From contig NC_087183.1 in NCBI RefSeq assembly GCF_035594125.1, forward strand, positions 14,522,368-14,586,367: a DNA stretch of 64,000 nt, read 5' to 3'. A program made the position numbers and the translations under genes. Under the pieces are notes generated by a model, which ran no database searches, had not been told where the DNA came from, and worked only from the letters and a program-made list of their open reading frames with translations. This DNA is from Scylla paramamosain. Its lineage: Eukaryota > Arthropoda > Malacostraca > Decapoda > Portunidae. The number at the start of each line of letters is the position of its first letter. Positions within the stretch are counted from its first letter, which is position 1. Positions 41,869 to 52,755 of this stretch are shown one piece after another.

Positions 41869-44800
41869 CGTGTTTTCAGCTAAAATGCCATTTATTTTAT
41901 TGCCGGATTAATCAAGTTTAGAGTCAAGTTGTTTCATTCCCAGTCACCTGTTCATTTGTCTTTCTGTTTATGTATTTGTCTATCTGGCTGCCTGCGTCTA
42001 TCAACTTTGGTGTCCCTCCAGGTATCCGTGGTGGTGAGTGGAACGCAAGTAGAAGTTTGGGTAGATTGTTCTCGTGTATACCGCCGGCTGGCCCCTCCCC
42101 CCATGACCAACCTGACAGCCCTGGCCTCCCTGGCGCCTCCCGTCGACCCGGCAGACCCCACGCTCAGCCAGGATCCCACATTTCGCGACGCCCCCATGGC
42201 CCTCTACCTCGGCCAGCGGAACGCCAAGCATTTTTTGTTCAAGGTGCGGCGAAGCGTGACATTAGCATCTTATATGTCATGCCTGGCTTTATTTTCAGTG
42301 TGTTAAAGACTAATCTGGTTTTATGCTTCTCACAGGGAGCATTGCAAGATGTCCGCCTGGTGTCCGGCACTGCGGGTTACCTGCTTCAGTGTCCCCAGGC
42401 AGAGGCTGAGTGTCCTACCTGCGGCCAGTTCCAAGTCCTCTCTGACCGCGTGGATCAGTTGCAGCAGATGGTGGCAGAGCTGGCGACACGGGTGAGGCCT
42501 GCGTGCTGCTGTGTGTGTGCCTCTACACTTTGACCTCCACTTGATCACTCATTCCTCTCTGCCACAGTGTATCAGTGTTGATAGACTGTGGCTTCTTAAC
42601 ACACTATGGCACTCAACAGTTCAATTGGTATTTTTTTAGCCTTTGTTTTGCTTTCCAGTCTTTGTGTGTTCCAGTAAATTTTTGGTGCATCTCAGTCTTA
42701 ATGCAGTGTATAACAAACTCTACATACTTTGCTTTACATAATTGATCAGTTCAAGTGTAGTTTGCCAGCCTGTGTTTCTTGCCTTGCCTTACCATACCTT
42801 ATCCATCTCGATCCTTTCCATTCTCTCTTTGTGACTAACTAAAATCGTTCAATGACATGAAGCACTGCACAATTTTTACCATCACCTGACCTGCAGCTGA
42901 CTGCCTCGGAGGCCCGGCTGGCAGCGGTAGAGGAGTGTGACTGCCAGAGGTCATGTCGGGTTAATGGCACCGTCAGGCAGGATGGTGCTACGTGGAAGAG
43001 TGGCTGCGAAATTTGTTCTTGTGTGGTGAGTAATAAGTTGGTGTTTGTATCATTTTGTCTTTGTATATGTATTCCTCTTCCAGCAGTATATAGAGTGTTT
43101 ATGCTTGTCTCTTGTGAGTAGGTGAGCTGTCTTGTAACATTATTGTAGTAATTTGCCTTTTAGAGTTTAACAATTAGTATTACCTAAAAAATGGGTTTTA
43201 TTTATTCACTTATTATTTGTTTATTTATGTATTATCATTACTTTTGTTACTCTTTTACTACTAGACATCACGTATTTCCAAACTCATTAGCTGTCCAGTC
43301 TGAGGAAAAATAAAGACTTGATGAAATTGTGATGATCCTAATGAGTTCATTTTGAATTGACTGGCATGAGTTTTTTGTCCAACACATACTGGTTTAAGAT
43401 ACTGAACTTTGATTCAACACAGACATGCAGTATTTGTGACATTTCAAGATTTGGTTCAAATGTTGCATTGTACTTGTTATGCAAAGAGCTGTGGGAGTCA
43501 TATACTCTTTATCTACTTAATTTTGCACCCATAGCTTTGTTTTTGTGTTTTCTTACTCACATATATGAAACTGTTTTTCTTTTGTCTTCCTTACACTGAG
43601 AGGGATTGATATCTGATGCATAGTTTAGAAAATATAAACACAGTCCTCAGAATTATCACTTTTATGTCAAGTTTGTGCATCTGTCCTTCCAGTAGATTGA
43701 ATTAGTCTCATTCCTCCAAGTGAAACACTCCAGACAGCCGTGCACCACACACGTGCAAATATTTTTCCAGATGTTCATGTTCAGATGTACCTGTTATGAT
43801 TCAGGTTTTCTTTGTAGGTCCTTTTTTTTCTTTGCACTCTGATCTGTTAGCTTGAGCTCACTGTGCTTCATTTAGTCTGTGTGCACTTTTTAATTTGTAA
43901 GTGAATGTTACAAGATTAGTAAACTTTTATTTTGTTGTCCCTCACGTTGCTTACCTATTTTCTGTGCTGTCTAGTATCTATGTTGTCATAAATGTGCTAC
44001 TTGCTGGTATTAATACTCCATCCACCTATAACTTGCCAGTCACTTGTTTGTGCGTTCAGTCCAGTACAGTGAATTAGTTCATTTGTTTACTATTACTAAT
44101 ACAGTGTTCCTTTCGTGTATTACTCCATGTGCTTGTCCCTCACTTTCTTATTAATTGAAGCATTGCATCCCTTCAAGGAGTCATGTTGTGTGCAGTGTGT
44201 TACCAGTAGCGTCTTTCCCTGTTTACCGAGATGATCACTTAACAGTTTAAGTATTATTGGCCTCGAGTTAAGGATGGATGAATATGAATACATGCAGATC
44301 TTTTCCCTTCCCCACAGTAATCCAGTAAAGCCGCATCATCACCAGGGAGGCTTTTGTCTCTGCCAAACCTGCCCTTGTTTTAGGCTTCCTTGCTTTATGC
44401 TACTCCTCCCTCCTCTCTTAGCTGATAGTGTGGAACATGATTACTAACACCACATACTCTACATTATAAGTTGTTAGTCCTATACTACCCTACAGCCTAC
44501 ACAAGCCTTTACTCTTAATGAGAGATCCCATGTTTTTGTTTTTGTTAATGGTTTGAAAGCCTTTTTTTGATGTAGCTGTATGGAGTTTTTTGTGTGTTAA
44601 ATTCTAAGGCCACAATCTAATCTCATTAAAGAAATAATTATCACCCAACTGCTAACCAAGTCTAGCAATGCTTGATGGAAAGAAAAGTCAGTGATATAAT
44701 CAGTGTCTTGTCGTCATATTGCTTTGTACATACCTCCAGACATCACCCAACTTAACCCTCAATTACCTTTAATAAATACGCATTTTTTCAAACTATGCAC

Positions 44801-47800
44801 TCTAATATTGCCTCCTTCACACCTCTGCGACTAACCCATACAGCATGGTGAAGTAACTTGTCGACCAATCCCATGTCCAGCCAAGACTTGCAAGAACCCT
44901 GTGTATACTGAGGGAGAGTGTTGCCCGGTCTGTTTAAGTAAGTCACAACTTTGTGGTGTTCCTCCAATTGTGATCTCCATGTGTTACATAGCTGAAGAAA
45001 ATCATTATGGACTGGGTATTACTGTGTCATTTTACTTACATTGTTTTCTGCTTCAGAGCAATGTTCACTGCAAGGTGTTGTGTACGACCACGGAGAGACC
45101 GTGTCCCCCCGCCAGTGTGTGGACTGCGAGTGTAGGGATGGCAAGATGCAGTGCCGAGGGATTAATCCCGAAGAAACTTGTCCTCGCCTTAATTGTCCAG
45201 AAGAGGAGCAGTTTACAGTTCCAGGCCAGTGTTGTAAATTCTGCCCTGGCGTTGACTATTGTGCTCAAGGTCATGATTGTCATGCCAACGCTACTTGTAT
45301 TAATCTTCAGGCAACTTATTCTTGCCGCTGCAACGACGGCTTCACCGGAACTGATGGTCGGTCTTGTACAGGTAAGAACTCCACTGATTATATTAGAGAG
45401 TGAGTAGATGTTTGGAGAATTATTTTACTTAAACTTGGACCCAAGTCAGATCCTTCATTGAATGTATCATGGCAAATGGTTTTACTAATACTGATGGCAT
45501 TGTGTTCCTTGTCTAGTCACAGTTTATTTATGTTTACCTAAATCACCCATTTATGTGTTGGTTTTTACCTCATGTTGTATAGGACAGCAGTATCTCAGTC
45601 AATACATCAGCCAGCACTACAATTCTGGTGATGAAAGTGTACGCATTGGGCTTCATTAAGTGACATCAGACCATTACAAGCAGCTCACATTTTGCAGACA
45701 TTGATGAGTGCCGTGTGGTAGGCGCTCACCACGGCCACTACTGCCAGGCTCACACCAAGTGCATCAACACAGTGGGCTCCTACTACTGCGAGTGTGAGGA
45801 AGGCTATGTGAGGCAGGACGCCCTCAACTGTGTGGAGCGTGACGAGTGCCAGGAAGGTGCGCACCAGTGCCACCAACATGCCTCTTGCACAAACACTCAG
45901 GGTGGCTACCACTGTACATGTAATGCCAACTACACTGGAGACGGCTTTCACTGCAAACGTAAGTGATTTTTTGCAGCTTTTGGACTCACTTTAATACCAA
46001 AACACTTCTTTAACTTGATACCACCAGGCACTTTATCAGTTAATATTGGTGCAACACTGTCAGATCTTAAGCTGAAAGACTTATTAAACTGTCCAATCAT
46101 CATGTTATGTACAGATACACACTAAAATTATTATACCCCCATTCATCACTTGCAATAATCCAGATCACCCTACTGATGGAGGAGAAAGCTGCTTTTAATT
46201 TATCTTATAACATGTGGAGACTTGCCATTTCATTTAATTCATCTCACTAATTATGCAGGCATGCCCTTGAATGCAATAAAACTCTTATGAAAAAATCGTG
46301 ATTAAAACATCTATTTCTGCATCATGTTTAATATATTTTTGCATTAAAGGTTTGATTTATTTATTCCTTAACTTCACAGCTATCTGCAAGACTCCCTGTG
46401 AGAACGGTGGGGTGTGCATTGCCCCTGGGGTGTGCAAGTGTCGGAGAGGCTTCAGGGGTACCGCCTGTGAGCTGGACGTGGATGAGTGTGCGCTGGGGTT
46501 GCACCGCTGCCACCAGAACTCTCGCTGCGTCAACCTCCCTGGATGGTACACCTGCCACTGCCTGCCTGGCTACACCTCCCTTTTGGCAGACAACAGTCAC
46601 CAACTGCTTTGTCAAGGTGATGCTGGCTGTTTGATGTTATGCAAACGGAAGTATTTTGTCACGCTTGAACATACCCAGGACATTTGAGGTACATCATCTT
46701 GAATACTGTGTGAGTGGTCTAAGAGGATGGGATGACAGTAACCATTTTACACTTTAATTTATATGGTGAGACTCACTTAGCGATATTGATTTCAGATGTG
46801 GATGAGTGCAGCACCGGCACCGCCACCTGCCACGAGTCAGCCACCTGTGTTAACACTGACGGCTCCTTCCTGTGTACCTGTGACAATAACACCACCTGCT
46901 CTCATGGTGAGTTGTTCCCTCATTAATAAAACAGAAATAACCTTTCAAACCATCCACTATTACACATTTTAAAATAGTCATCATGTCTTGTAATCAGTCA
47001 TGTGGACATTTACACTCAGCAGATAACAAAAAGCATCATAATAATCGGTCTCCCATGTACCTGTGTGTGCATCCCCCAGGCTGTGTGGTGAACGGTGTGG
47101 AGCGGCCACACGGTGATGTCTGGACTCCCCCCGGGTCTGAGTGTTCAAAGTGCATGTGTTCAGAGGGGACCGTCACCTGCGACCGCTTCGCCTGCAACTG
47201 TACCGACCCCAAGGTGGATCTGGCATGCTGCCCCCAGTGTGATCCCCATGCCTCCTGCTCCCACCAGACCCAGCCCAATGTCACCTACCGCAGCAGCCAG
47301 CGTTGGATATACCAGTGTCAGACCTGTGAATGCCTTGTGAGTGCTGTCTGCTGAGTGTTGGTGTTGTTTCTCCATTTTGTTTTGTATCTCTTTATTGTGC
47401 TTGAAACCTGGATATTTCAGTTTTGTGCCCCATTACATACATTGCTCTCTGCCAAGATGGTGCCTTGATAAATATTTGCCCTTGATTTGTGATGCTTTAG
47501 CACTTCACTGCTGCAGGTGTTAGGTTCTGATACAAGTGTGCTGATGTCAGCTTTACTAATGCAAAAAATCTGAAGTATGTTCCAAGTAACCTCTAAATAG
47601 TTCATCTGGAGACTGCCTAAACACTAATTCAACTGTATAACTTCAGTTTGTTGACACTGACACAAGGTGATTTCATTCTACTATACAACATGCATTCTTG
47701 ACTACAGCTTGATTTATATGTGTTCCTTGACACCTGATGATGCTGACATAAAGTAATCATCTCATTACAAGTATGGAGAAATTGACTGCTGGCCTTTGGA

Positions 47801-50800
47801 ATGTCCACCTGTGCACTGCTCATCACCGGAGAGGGTGCCCGGGGACTGCTGCGCCCGGTGCCCCGACGACCCCTGCATGGCACCGGACACCACCAACACC
47901 AGCCTCAGCACTGCCCTGAGGGATGCTGCTCTCCCACAAGGCTGCCACTACCTGGGTGCTGTCTACCCTCCTGGTGCTGAGTGGGCAGCTCTGAATGATG
48001 AGTGTGTCACCTGCAAGTGTCAGGTGAGTCAGTGAGGCTCAGCTCCTGCCTGTGTGAAAAATGCTGTGGACATAACCTTCCTCATGAATATTAGCTGTCA
48101 GAAGTCTAAGTTTTAGTTACATACTCAGAAATGCTTTGCTCTCTTACCACAGCTATTTTCAATGGCCACAGAAATGATTAGCTGGGCTCTCGAGACCATT
48201 TCTCCCATTAATAATGTAGAAATCTTGTTAACCCATCACTAGGACTGTAAAAAACACCCTTAAAAACCTGTGTCATTTCTATTACAGCCTGTTGAAAGTA
48301 GTGGAGGTTCAGGCAGAAGTGTTTCAGAATATGGTCCCCAGTCTTAAGTCTAGTCCATGTGAAAGTTTTCAACCATGTAGAGAATTTGTGTGTGTATATG
48401 TGTGTGCATGATTGGCTAGAGCTTAGTATTTATTCATTAAAGACATGCCTCTGATGTTGTAAAATCAAGTATATTAAGTAATTTCCCCTAAGCAGGCTCT
48501 CCATCTGATAAATTAATCAAATGTAGCATGATGAAATTAATGTGTTCATATGTTATTTTTGAAGCATTTACACAGCATTGGTGAACATGCATCACAGGCA
48601 TATGTAAGAGCATGAGTAATATGCTCTCAGAATAGAAAATATTACAGGTTTACATGAGTGTAGTAGTGAATTAGTCAGCCAGATTTTGTCATATTATGAA
48701 GAAATGTATATTTGATTCTTAATGTTTGTATCATGTGGGTGCAACTCAAGAAATGGATTTACTTATTCTATGAATTTGATATAAGCAAAATAAAACACTA
48801 GAAGCTTAACTTTTCCATAACTACTTTATCAAATGTGATGATGATTCAGGTGTGCTTTATATTTAATTCATAGAATAGCAGTATTAGTGACATCATCTAT
48901 AACTTCCTTTCCTTTCTTTGCAGCACGCGAGTCATGTGGAAAATTAAACCATGGAGACTAACATCTTTTTCAGGGTATTCGGTAGAGTAATGCTGAACCG
49001 CGGGGGAGGAGTGTTTGATGGAGGTGTTGTGGCAGATCGCTGGTGCTTATCCCTTGTATACAATTACTGAACTAACCTCCCCATGGTGTTACAGATGCCG
49101 TACTGCTGGGAGGGTGGAGGTCGGGGCGGTGCGGTCCGTGTACACCGGTAATCAAGTTGTGGCCTCTTGTTGCACGGGCGTTGCTTGTTGCGGGGCGGGC
49201 TAGTGGCCTAGCGTCGGGTAGTCGTCTCCACTCCCTCAGTTTCACACCATCAATGTTTGGGTCCTGCATGACTCACTTCTCTCTCTTGTCTGGGACATGC
49301 ACGGGACATGTAGAATGAAATCTTCATGCTCTCAGGAGACTGTTGAGTGGTGCCATTTCTTAACTGTAGTATGTACTCCAGCAGCCACAGAACTTGAATG
49401 ATAACTTTGGTATAGATCCTTGGACGTAAACCACACAAGTGAGCGGCACAACTTAGCTTCTGGCACCCGGTGTTGTGTTCACTGTAGTGTCTACGAGTAC
49501 ATCAGGGGGTGATTATGTACATATTGCCCTTTTAGAGCTTTGAGTGAAGCGCATGATTTATAAGCACAGCAAATACTCTCACTTTGAAGGTAACAAGAAT
49601 GCACCAAGCCTGTAACTCTTCACTAGTTGAATTACTTGATATTCATCTGAACACTCAAGTATACCTACATTGTGTAAAACATGAGTTCCTCACTTTACAG
49701 CTGAGTAGTGGCTTCAACTCAAACAGTTATGAAATGCTTTATCTGTAAATAAATATACTTTCTTCTTATGCTGTCCCAAACTGGAACCGTATGAAATCAG
49801 ACATATTAGGTACCCAACATTGATCTGATAGACCTCAGTACATGACACTTTTCATGGCAGGTATCTTTCATTTCTTGACTTCACAACTGAAAATTGCATT
49901 ACATTTCATTATTCCATTGTCACAATTTGTTGGTTGTGGCTAAATTTCTAATTATTTTTTATTTTCTTGTTGAAATATAATGGAAGTGTGCTAAGTTAAA
50001 TTTATAAATATTGTAAAATTCCCTCACAGTAAGGTGTTTTATAACATTCCACACAAGTAGCATTTGATGTAAAGTAAAATTGTAGTTTATAAAACAGGAG
50101 TATGGCAGCTACTTCTTCAATATTCTTTTTATTATCTTTTTTTGCACCTTGAGTAATTACAGTAACAGATATTTGCATCTCACTGCAACAAACTTGTTCA
50201 ATTCAGTCGCAGAAGTGATGAGTTAATTATTGAACTCAAGTGGCTACCATTCCCAGTCTGTTACAAATATTTCCTCAGGTACCACTAGTGGACATCTTGG
50301 CCTTGGAGGTACTCTGTCACTCCAGAACCTTACTGCATTATTCTTGTCATGACTTTTCAGATTGTTATAACAATAAAGATAGTGCCATACCAGTACAATT
50401 AGAATGACAGACAGGGGCTTACACTTGCACTCTCATAGCTGTAACCATGCATCAGGAGGAAGAGGCTCCTCTGGAAACTGTGGGGGTAAAATTTGTCCAG
50501 CATTGATAAGTGAATGCTATCTTTGAATCATTGCTAAAGATAACTGCAGGAATGTACATTGCTTAAGAGAGCTGAGGTAGAGTCACTGAAGGAGACAAAG
50601 CTGTGCTGCTGCTGCATCTGTCCACGTCACAATGTGGATTGTCACACTGCATGGATTGCTTTCGCACTGCCAATCAGCTATGCCCAATGTTAACACTAGC
50701 TCTGTTAAGACTCATGGTATACACTCAGTTTGTTACTTTCTCACTTCAATATTTTACTCTGGTACAGTAGATGTGCAGTTTTGGTTCATGATATTGAGCA

Positions 50801-52334
50801 AAACTACATGCCAACACTACAAACAGCTGTATGCAGCCACATATCTTACGCAGCATAACAGGCAAGGAGAATTTCTTGACAGTTTTGTGGGTTGTCACTT
50901 CAGTCTTATCAACTGTTTTCTGACCAATCCCCCTCTTGAGTGTGTCTTGTTGAAACTTCACTTTTATCTAGAGTTCCTTGTCCATGATAAAAGTTTGAAC
51001 TGGCAATGAGAGAAGAGAGACAGTATTCATTCTGATCTCTTCAAAATTTTGTAAATGACCTTTTCATTTTTGAGTATCACAAAAGTCTACTAAAAGCCCA
51101 GAGTGCTCACCCAAAGTGATCCACTCACCCCTGAAAAGCTGTTTCACTCACACAGCACCACTACATATTACAGTGTGTGTGCTCGTACAGCTTGGAGTTT
51201 TGATTGCTGTAAAATATGTGCAGTTTTGATTAGGATACTATCATACATAAAACTGGATAGTTCCTAGTATTATGAGTGTCTTACTGTGGCAGCATGGAAT
51301 ATAATTTGAAAGTAGATGGAATGTTTGCAGATAAGCTGGACATGTTTGGGTACTGTCTGCACTAATAAAAGTATAAAATCTAATCTGAATACCTTAGAGG
51401 TGACATTAAAACAATCTTTGTGTATGAATTTGGCACTCATGATGATTACTGAAATGGTATGCTCCTATCCATCTGTCATAGGAGAAAGGGAACATTGTCT
51501 TTGCTTGGAACACCTGATATCCACTACCAAGCATTCAGACCCTTACAGCAGTACACATCAAAGTGGTCAGTGTACTGGTAAGGAATACAGTAAAGGACCA
51601 TCCGACAGACAGACCCAGTACCCTTGCCTCCCTCCCTGTCACATGCCACACCATTCCTCCCCTTCATAATGTTGATAAGTGAGATCTTTGAAATCATAAA
51701 AAAGAAATCACAAAAATGCTGCCATGCTTAATGTGACGCCTGCAGCTGTACTTTACTTAACGCATGTCACGTTTCTTTGCAGAGTGGACAGGTGTGTTGC
51801 CATTACCGCAGCAGGTGTGTGGGTGGTGGGCTATGGGCTGCCCTTCCAGCTCTCCTCCATGGTGCTTCGTGGGATGGGAACACTACACCTTCTCATCTGG
51901 GGGGTCCTGATGTGCTTTATAACTCCCCTGCTGCGCTGCTTCACCTTCCTGTGGCGGCTGCTGCTGAAGTTACCCAAGGCATGGGTGGTGCCACCGTCAG
52001 CCTCAGGACTGCCAGACAGAAGCCCGTCAGGAGCCACCTGCACCATGCCCGCTCTATCCACACCGCGGCGCCCACCCGACCTGCCCCACTCCCTCATGCC
52101 CCCCTGGTGGTGGGCACTAAAGTCCCTTTGGGCAACACTCCCCTGCCCCGTGATGTGCCTCAGACATTTGCCCCGCTGGGGACAACTAGTGATAGTGACA
52201 TTGCAAAGACTAGTGTTATGCCAAACAATTGGCACCACAGACTTATATATAAAAGTCCCATCTCATGGATACGATCTCAAAAAGCACAATTCTTCAGGGA
52301 GCATCAAGAGAGGCAGAGAAAAAGTGAGCCATGA
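39028..52334 (+). CDS. NELL: NELL-family secreted protein (thrombospondin-N/laminin-G, VWC and EGF repeats), 5' end missing
   Basis: Thirteen exons join in phase: 39028-39156, 41391-41659, 42022-42243, 42336-42491, 42897-43025, 44844-44937, 45057-45371, 45698-45958, 46380-46616, 46796-46906, 47080-47336, 47772-48023 and 51783-52334. All introns are GT-AG. They encode 993 residues, numbered from the first complete codon. Domains in order are TSPN/laminin-G (about 1-225), a leucine-rich heptad stretch (about 235-275), VWC1 (273-332), VWC2 (333-395), six EGF modules (about 398-641), VWC3 and VWC4 (about 642-760), a last VWC (about 783-823), and a tail to 993. This architecture is diagnostic of NELL1/NELL2, which in vertebrates are secreted, oligomeric glycoproteins that bind PKC and Robo receptors. 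The signal-peptide exon must lie upstream: the first exon here opens with two bases of a split codon and has no start. The VWC and EGF cysteines are complete. The tail is unlike vertebrate NELL, which ends just after the last VWC. NELL1 versus NELL2 cannot be decided. Confidence 0.93.
40021..40247 (+). mobile_element. MITE-like inverted-repeat element, copy A (NELL intron a)
   Basis: It starts ACTATTCTGAAACTCTTC and contains GGCTCTAGTTGAAGTTACAC, TGAAAACCCGGCTAATCCTC and TTTGAAAATAATCGTGGTGA, in the same order as copies C and D. The right terminus is degenerate. It is non-coding. Confidence 0.75.
40727..41390. repeat. Tandem repeat in NELL intron a with splice-acceptor-like unit ends
   Basis: Five or six degenerate units of about 115-150 bp share GGRATCATAAATARACTCG, CTGCTACTGATGATAATGAT and TTTCCTTTGTCGTAG. 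The last unit ends in the real acceptor of exon b. Confidence 0.8.
41391..41659 (+). CDS. NELL: NELL exon b: core of laminin-G/TSPN domain
   Basis: It encodes EFTMMATLQQ, the LELQSSGRKDEIRLHYIHNG block and ADQRWHK, which are the most conserved part of the NELL N-terminal domain. Acceptor CTGCCGCAG and donor GTGTGT are clear, and the phase fits both neighbours (1 in, 0 out). Confidence 0.93.
41797..41864. repeat. (CT)n microsatellite in NELL intron b
   Basis: About 34 units, 160 bp upstream of the exon c acceptor. Confidence 0.95.
42022..42243 (+). CDS. NELL: NELL exon c: laminin-G/TSPN continuation
   Basis: Seventy-four codons in phase 0, from VSVVVSGTQVEVWVDCSRVY to LYLGQRNAKHFLFK. The last block is the NELL family LGQRN-H-LFK signature. 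Acceptor CCCTCCAG and donor GTGCGG flank it. Between the two motifs lies a proline-rich loop of about 25 residues (PVDPADPTLSQDP), longer than in vertebrate NELL. Confidence 0.93.
42336..42491 (+). CDS. NELL: NELL exon d: end of laminin-G domain and start of coiled coil
   Basis: Fifty-two codons begin GALQDVRLVSG and include the paired cysteines of CPQAEAECPTC. A heptad-like stretch follows (FQVLSDRVDQLQQMVAELA). In vertebrate NELL this region trimerises the protein, and the same role is inferred here. A 92-bp intron precedes it, the shortest in the gene. Confidence 0.92.
42897..43025 (+). CDS. NELL: NELL exon e: coiled-coil end and first half of VWC1
   Basis: Forty-three codons, starting LTASEARLAAVEECDCQRSC and ending CEICSCV. 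The heptad pattern continues into the first cysteines of a von Willebrand factor C domain. Acceptor CCTGCAG and donor GTGAGT are both strong. Confidence 0.92.
43026..44843. other. NELL intron e, no further feature
   Basis: Unique AT-rich sequence of 1.8 kb. I see no repeat, MITE copy or additional exon. Confidence 0.7.
44844..44937 (+). CDS. NELL: NELL exon f: second half of VWC1
   Basis: It runs from HGEVTCRPIPCPAKTC to GECCPVCL, giving the closing CC-x2-C of VWC1. It ends with one base of a split codon before donor GTAAGT. It follows a 1.8-kb intron in which I see no repeat or exon. Confidence 0.9.
45057..45371 (+). CDS. NELL: NELL exon g: VWC2 and EGF1
   Basis: The first two thirds is a complete VWC domain (CSLQGVVYDHGETV to GQCCKFC). 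The rest is an EGF module (DYCAQGHDCHANATC to GRSCT) with six cysteines. Acceptor GCTTCAG and donor GTAAGA fit in phase 1. Confidence 0.94.
45698..45958 (+). CDS. NELL: NELL exon h: EGF2 (calcium-binding) and EGF3
   Basis: It starts with DIDEC, the calcium-binding EGF signature, and contains CINTVGSYYCEC. A second module follows, RDECQEGAHQC to GDGFHCK. All twelve cysteines are present. Acceptor TTTGCAG and donor GTAAGT keep phase 1. Confidence 0.95.
46380..46616 (+). CDS. NELL: NELL exon i: EGF4 and EGF5 (calcium-binding)
   Basis: EGF4 is a short non-calcium type (CKTPCENGGVCIAPGVCKC). EGF5 opens with DVDEC and contains the family-typical CVNLPGWYTCHC. The exon ends in LLCQ before donor GTGATG, a weaker but acceptable donor. 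Phase 1 fits on both sides. Confidence 0.94.
46796..46906 (+). CDS. NELL: NELL exon j: EGF6 (calcium-binding)
   Basis: Thirty-seven codons, DVDECSTGTATC to CDNNTTCSH. The module has the DVDEC start and six cysteines, but the last loop is short, as in EGF6 of vertebrate NELL. Acceptor TTTCAG and donor GTGAGT are good. Confidence 0.93.
47080..47336 (+). CDS. NELL: NELL exon k: VWC3 and start of VWC4
   Basis: It holds VWC3 (CVVNGVERPHGDVW to DLACCPQC) and opens VWC4 (QPNVTYRSSQRWIYQC, CQTCECL). The spacing matches vertebrate NELL after the EGF block. Acceptor CCCCCAG and donor GTGAGT flank it. Confidence 0.94.
47772..48023 (+). CDS. NELL: NELL exon l: end of VWC4 and most of last VWC
   Basis: It begins YGEIDCWPLECPPVHC, closes VWC4 with GDCCARC, and then opens the last VWC (GCHYLGAVYPPGAEW, CVTCKCQ). 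The acceptor is ACAAG rather than CAG, which is permissible. The donor GTGAGT is strong. The next intron is 3.76 kb. Confidence 0.92.
48024..51782. other. NELL intron l
   Basis: 3.76 kb of AT-rich sequence. It contains MITE copy B and a GC-rich patch at about 48990-49260. Confidence 0.75.
48119..48337 (-). mobile_element. MITE-like inverted-repeat element, copy B (NELL intron l)
   Basis: Reverse orientation relative to copies A, C and D. Termini ATACTCAGAAATGCTTT and AAGTGTTTCAGAATATGG form an inverted repeat. The inside holds CACCCTTAAAAACCTGTGTC. Confidence 0.82.
51783..52334 (+). CDS. NELL: NELL exon m: end of last VWC and a long C-terminal tail
   Basis: Acceptor TTTCTTTGCAG leads directly into SGQVCCHYRSRCV, which completes the last VWC in phase 0. 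The frame stays open for about 170 further residues to a TGA at 52332-52334. The tail is rich in Pro, Ala, His and Thr, then becomes basic and charged (FFREHQERQRKSEP). It has no cysteine, no recognised domain and no membrane segment in this frame. An AATAAA sits at 52338-52343, too close to the stop to be the obvious poly(A) signal. Confidence 0.78.
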   Translation, partial: SGQVCCHYRSRCVGGGLWAALPALLHGASWDGNTTPSHLGGPDVLYNSPAALLHLPVAAAAEVTQGMGGATVSLRTARQKPVRSHLHHARSIHTAAPTRPAPLPHAPLVVGTKVPLGNTPLPRDVPQTFAPLGTTSDSDIAKTSVMPNNWHHRLIYKSPISWIRSQKAQFFREHQERQRKSEP

Positions 52335-52714
52335 GTTAATAAAGGCAAGAAATGAAAAATGCCTCAATCAAATTCCCAGCAGCATCCAGCCCACCTGAGG
52401 CTGGCCATGCCCCGCCACACCACGACTCCACAAGCAGCAGGCCTCCCCTGCCCTCACCCTCACCTGTGCCTCCCATGTGCAGGCCTCATGAGGATAGCAG
52501 TCAGAGGAATGATCAAATCATACTCAAGCTAACTGTGGGAGCTGAACTTTGTTGAAGTAAAAGCAAAAATTGTGAAATTAGAAAACCCAGTTATATGATC
52601 CAATGTGTGAGGTGAAAGCAAGGGTGACATCCAACTTTTTTTCTAAATAGCTGTTTCACAGTTATTAATATTGTGCAGCTCTTCTTAACAAGTTGTATTG
52701 TTCCCAAGCCCTTT

Positions 52715-52755
<41 letters not shown>
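52715..52755. repeat. (GCA)13 tract downstream of NELL
   Basis: Uninterrupted GCA units 380 bp past the NELL stop. It may be in the 3' UTR. Confidence 0.95.

Noticed and set aside
48990..49260. GC-rich patch in the NELL intron as an RNA gene or separate gene
   Set aside because: No cloverleaf or conserved RNA motif could be recognised, and frames across it are short.
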